Part shown: one piece after another, positions 62,901 through 64,000 of the stretch
How the letters are laid out: each line of letters starts with the position of its first letter
Numbering within the stretch: the first letter of the stretch is position 1
NCBI RefSeq assembly: GCF_001949145.1
Contig: NW_019091362.1
Coordinates: forward strand, 3,796,519 to 3,860,518
Direction: 5' to 3'
Source of the DNA: Acanthaster planci
Taxonomy: Eukaryota > Echinodermata > Asteroidea > Valvatida > Acanthasteridae
DNA length: 64,000 nt
Program-made: the position numbers and the translations under genes
Notes under the pieces: model-generated
Told to the model about the DNA's origin: nothing
What the model saw: the letters and a program-made list of their open reading frames with translations, nothing else
Databases searched by the model: none

Positions 62901-63016
62901 AAACAAGCCAATCCCTTATTAGTTTTGTATGAACATGCAAAATTCTGAGTAGACTGTGGAAAGTGGACCATGTATTGAACCTGACCTTGAAAAAGAGGAG
63001 ATTGTGGTAAGACGTA
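59996..63016. other. Mostly featureless, with one GC-rich island
   Basis: AT-rich DNA with a TACATGTACAT cluster at 61020-61048. The exception is 61960-62190, a GC-richer island with a minus-strand open frame. Confidence 0.5.
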
Positions 63017-63252
63017 TAGGTCATTCCAGAAATGAGGCGTCCACAAGTGTGACATTTTCGTGTCCCTGTTACATGTACATCTAACCTTTGTTATTTGACA
63101 TGGAAATATCACCGGAATTGTTTTGAAACGATTACTATTTGTTTGGCAGGTAATCTGCATCACTCTTGGAAATTAGAAACTTACAAAATCATATGTCAGA
63201 TGTGACAGGGACATGAACAAAAATGGACCCCCCTAATTTCTGGAATTACCCA
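63017..63252. mobile_element. 236-base MITE
   Basis: TAGGTCATTCCAGAAATGAG at the left end pairs with CTAATTTCTGGAATTACCCA at the right end. CGTGTCCCTGTTACATGT pairs with AGATGTGACAGGGACATG. The tips resemble those of the 15353-17378 element (GGTCATTC), so the two may be related families. Confidence 0.65.
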
Positions 63253-64000
63253 TGTTGCCAAAAACACTTTTTCAAATGACCCTAGTGAAACAGGATTTGT
63301 GGCGTTTGGCTGTATATTAGAGGTTGTTTGTCAACTGTATCTTGGCCTTTCTGGAAGTGGAAAATTTTGGTCAGAAATTATACCAAATGCAGGTGGCTAT
63401 AGAACAGCTCTGGATAGGAGAAGGAACTATCAGTGAGATAACAACTTGATCAACTGATAATTTCCTGAACTGATGAACTGAAGGCCTCTTATGCTGTAGT
63501 TCACACTTACGTTAAACTCGCATGAACATCTCTGATGATCATCCTAATGATCTGTTTGGCTGAAAGTGACTGGAATTTACATGTGGTAAACCTTTACTTG
63601 AAAGGTGACTGCCATGGGTGTGTGACTACAAGCAACAGCATGCCATCTCAAGATTTATTCAACATTAAAAGACAGACAAGAAGTGATACATTAGTCTAAA
63701 TAAAGACCATGCAATGATCCTGGCAACAGGGTCAATTTAACTATTTATAAAGGAAAAATGGGGGGGTGATATTTGATACTGCAACAGGTGCATAAATTTG
63801 GCAAACTTCCAAGATTAACATCATATACTCATTAAAGATTGCTGACTGGAGAGAAATTTTTATTATCAAGCAGCGGATGCTCTGCAAACTATTTACTGTA
63901 TCGGTAGATGATAGTGCTTATTTTTAATAAATACTTTTCCCCTTCCAGATGTGATGGATATGGCTCACAGACCATGACATTTCTAAAATAAAGTGCTTTA
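63253..64000. other. No feature seen
   Basis: AT-rich sequence to the window edge, without recognisable coding, repeat or RNA signal. Confidence 0.55.

Overview
This is a eukaryotic genome window, probably from a marine invertebrate and perhaps an echinoderm or another invertebrate deuterostome. Coding sequence is split into short exons with canonical GT-AG introns. Non-coding DNA is AT-rich, holds several small inverted-repeat transposons and tRNA-like SINE heads, and is peppered with the palindromic motif TACATGTAC. A run of 48 N (28822-28869) marks an assembly gap. The taxonomic call is an inference from repeat texture and from protein similarity recalled by eye; no database was searched.

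The one clearly identified gene is on the minus strand from about 45861 down to 21849. It is a type IV diacylglycerol kinase, the single-copy counterpart of vertebrate DGKZ and DGKI. I could assemble 20 coding exons whose splice phases agree at 18 of the 19 junctions. The predicted protein is about 1000 residues: a Ser/Arg-rich N-terminus, two C1 zinc domains, a MARCKS-like basic segment, a split diacylglycerol kinase catalytic region with GGDGT, a variable linker, ankyrin repeats, and a C-terminal class I PDZ ligand (SSDV). The single conflict is exon 13, where a run of five G at 30060-30064 shifts the frame by one base. Exon 3 has two tandem perfect GTAAGT donors 15 bases apart, and only the distal one gives normal C1 zinc-ligand spacing.

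Left of the gene (1-21.8 kb) lies its 3' UTR and then gene-poor DNA with two foldback elements (about 8905-9195 and 15353-17378, the latter with a nested 174-base element). Introns hold a hAT-like MITE (31542-31835), a SINE head (44165-44395), a 22-base RUNX/homeodomain palindrome (43411-43432) and a CCAAT/E-box cluster (22640-22810). Right of the gene (46-64 kb) is a weak promoter candidate, long AT-rich DNA, a degenerate GGTCTC/GGTCTTG array (52694-52831), two further MITEs, a second SINE, and two short minus-strand segments (53056-53142, 53792-53835) that look like the last exons of an unidentified second gene. I found no viral, toxin, CRISPR or bacterial system here.
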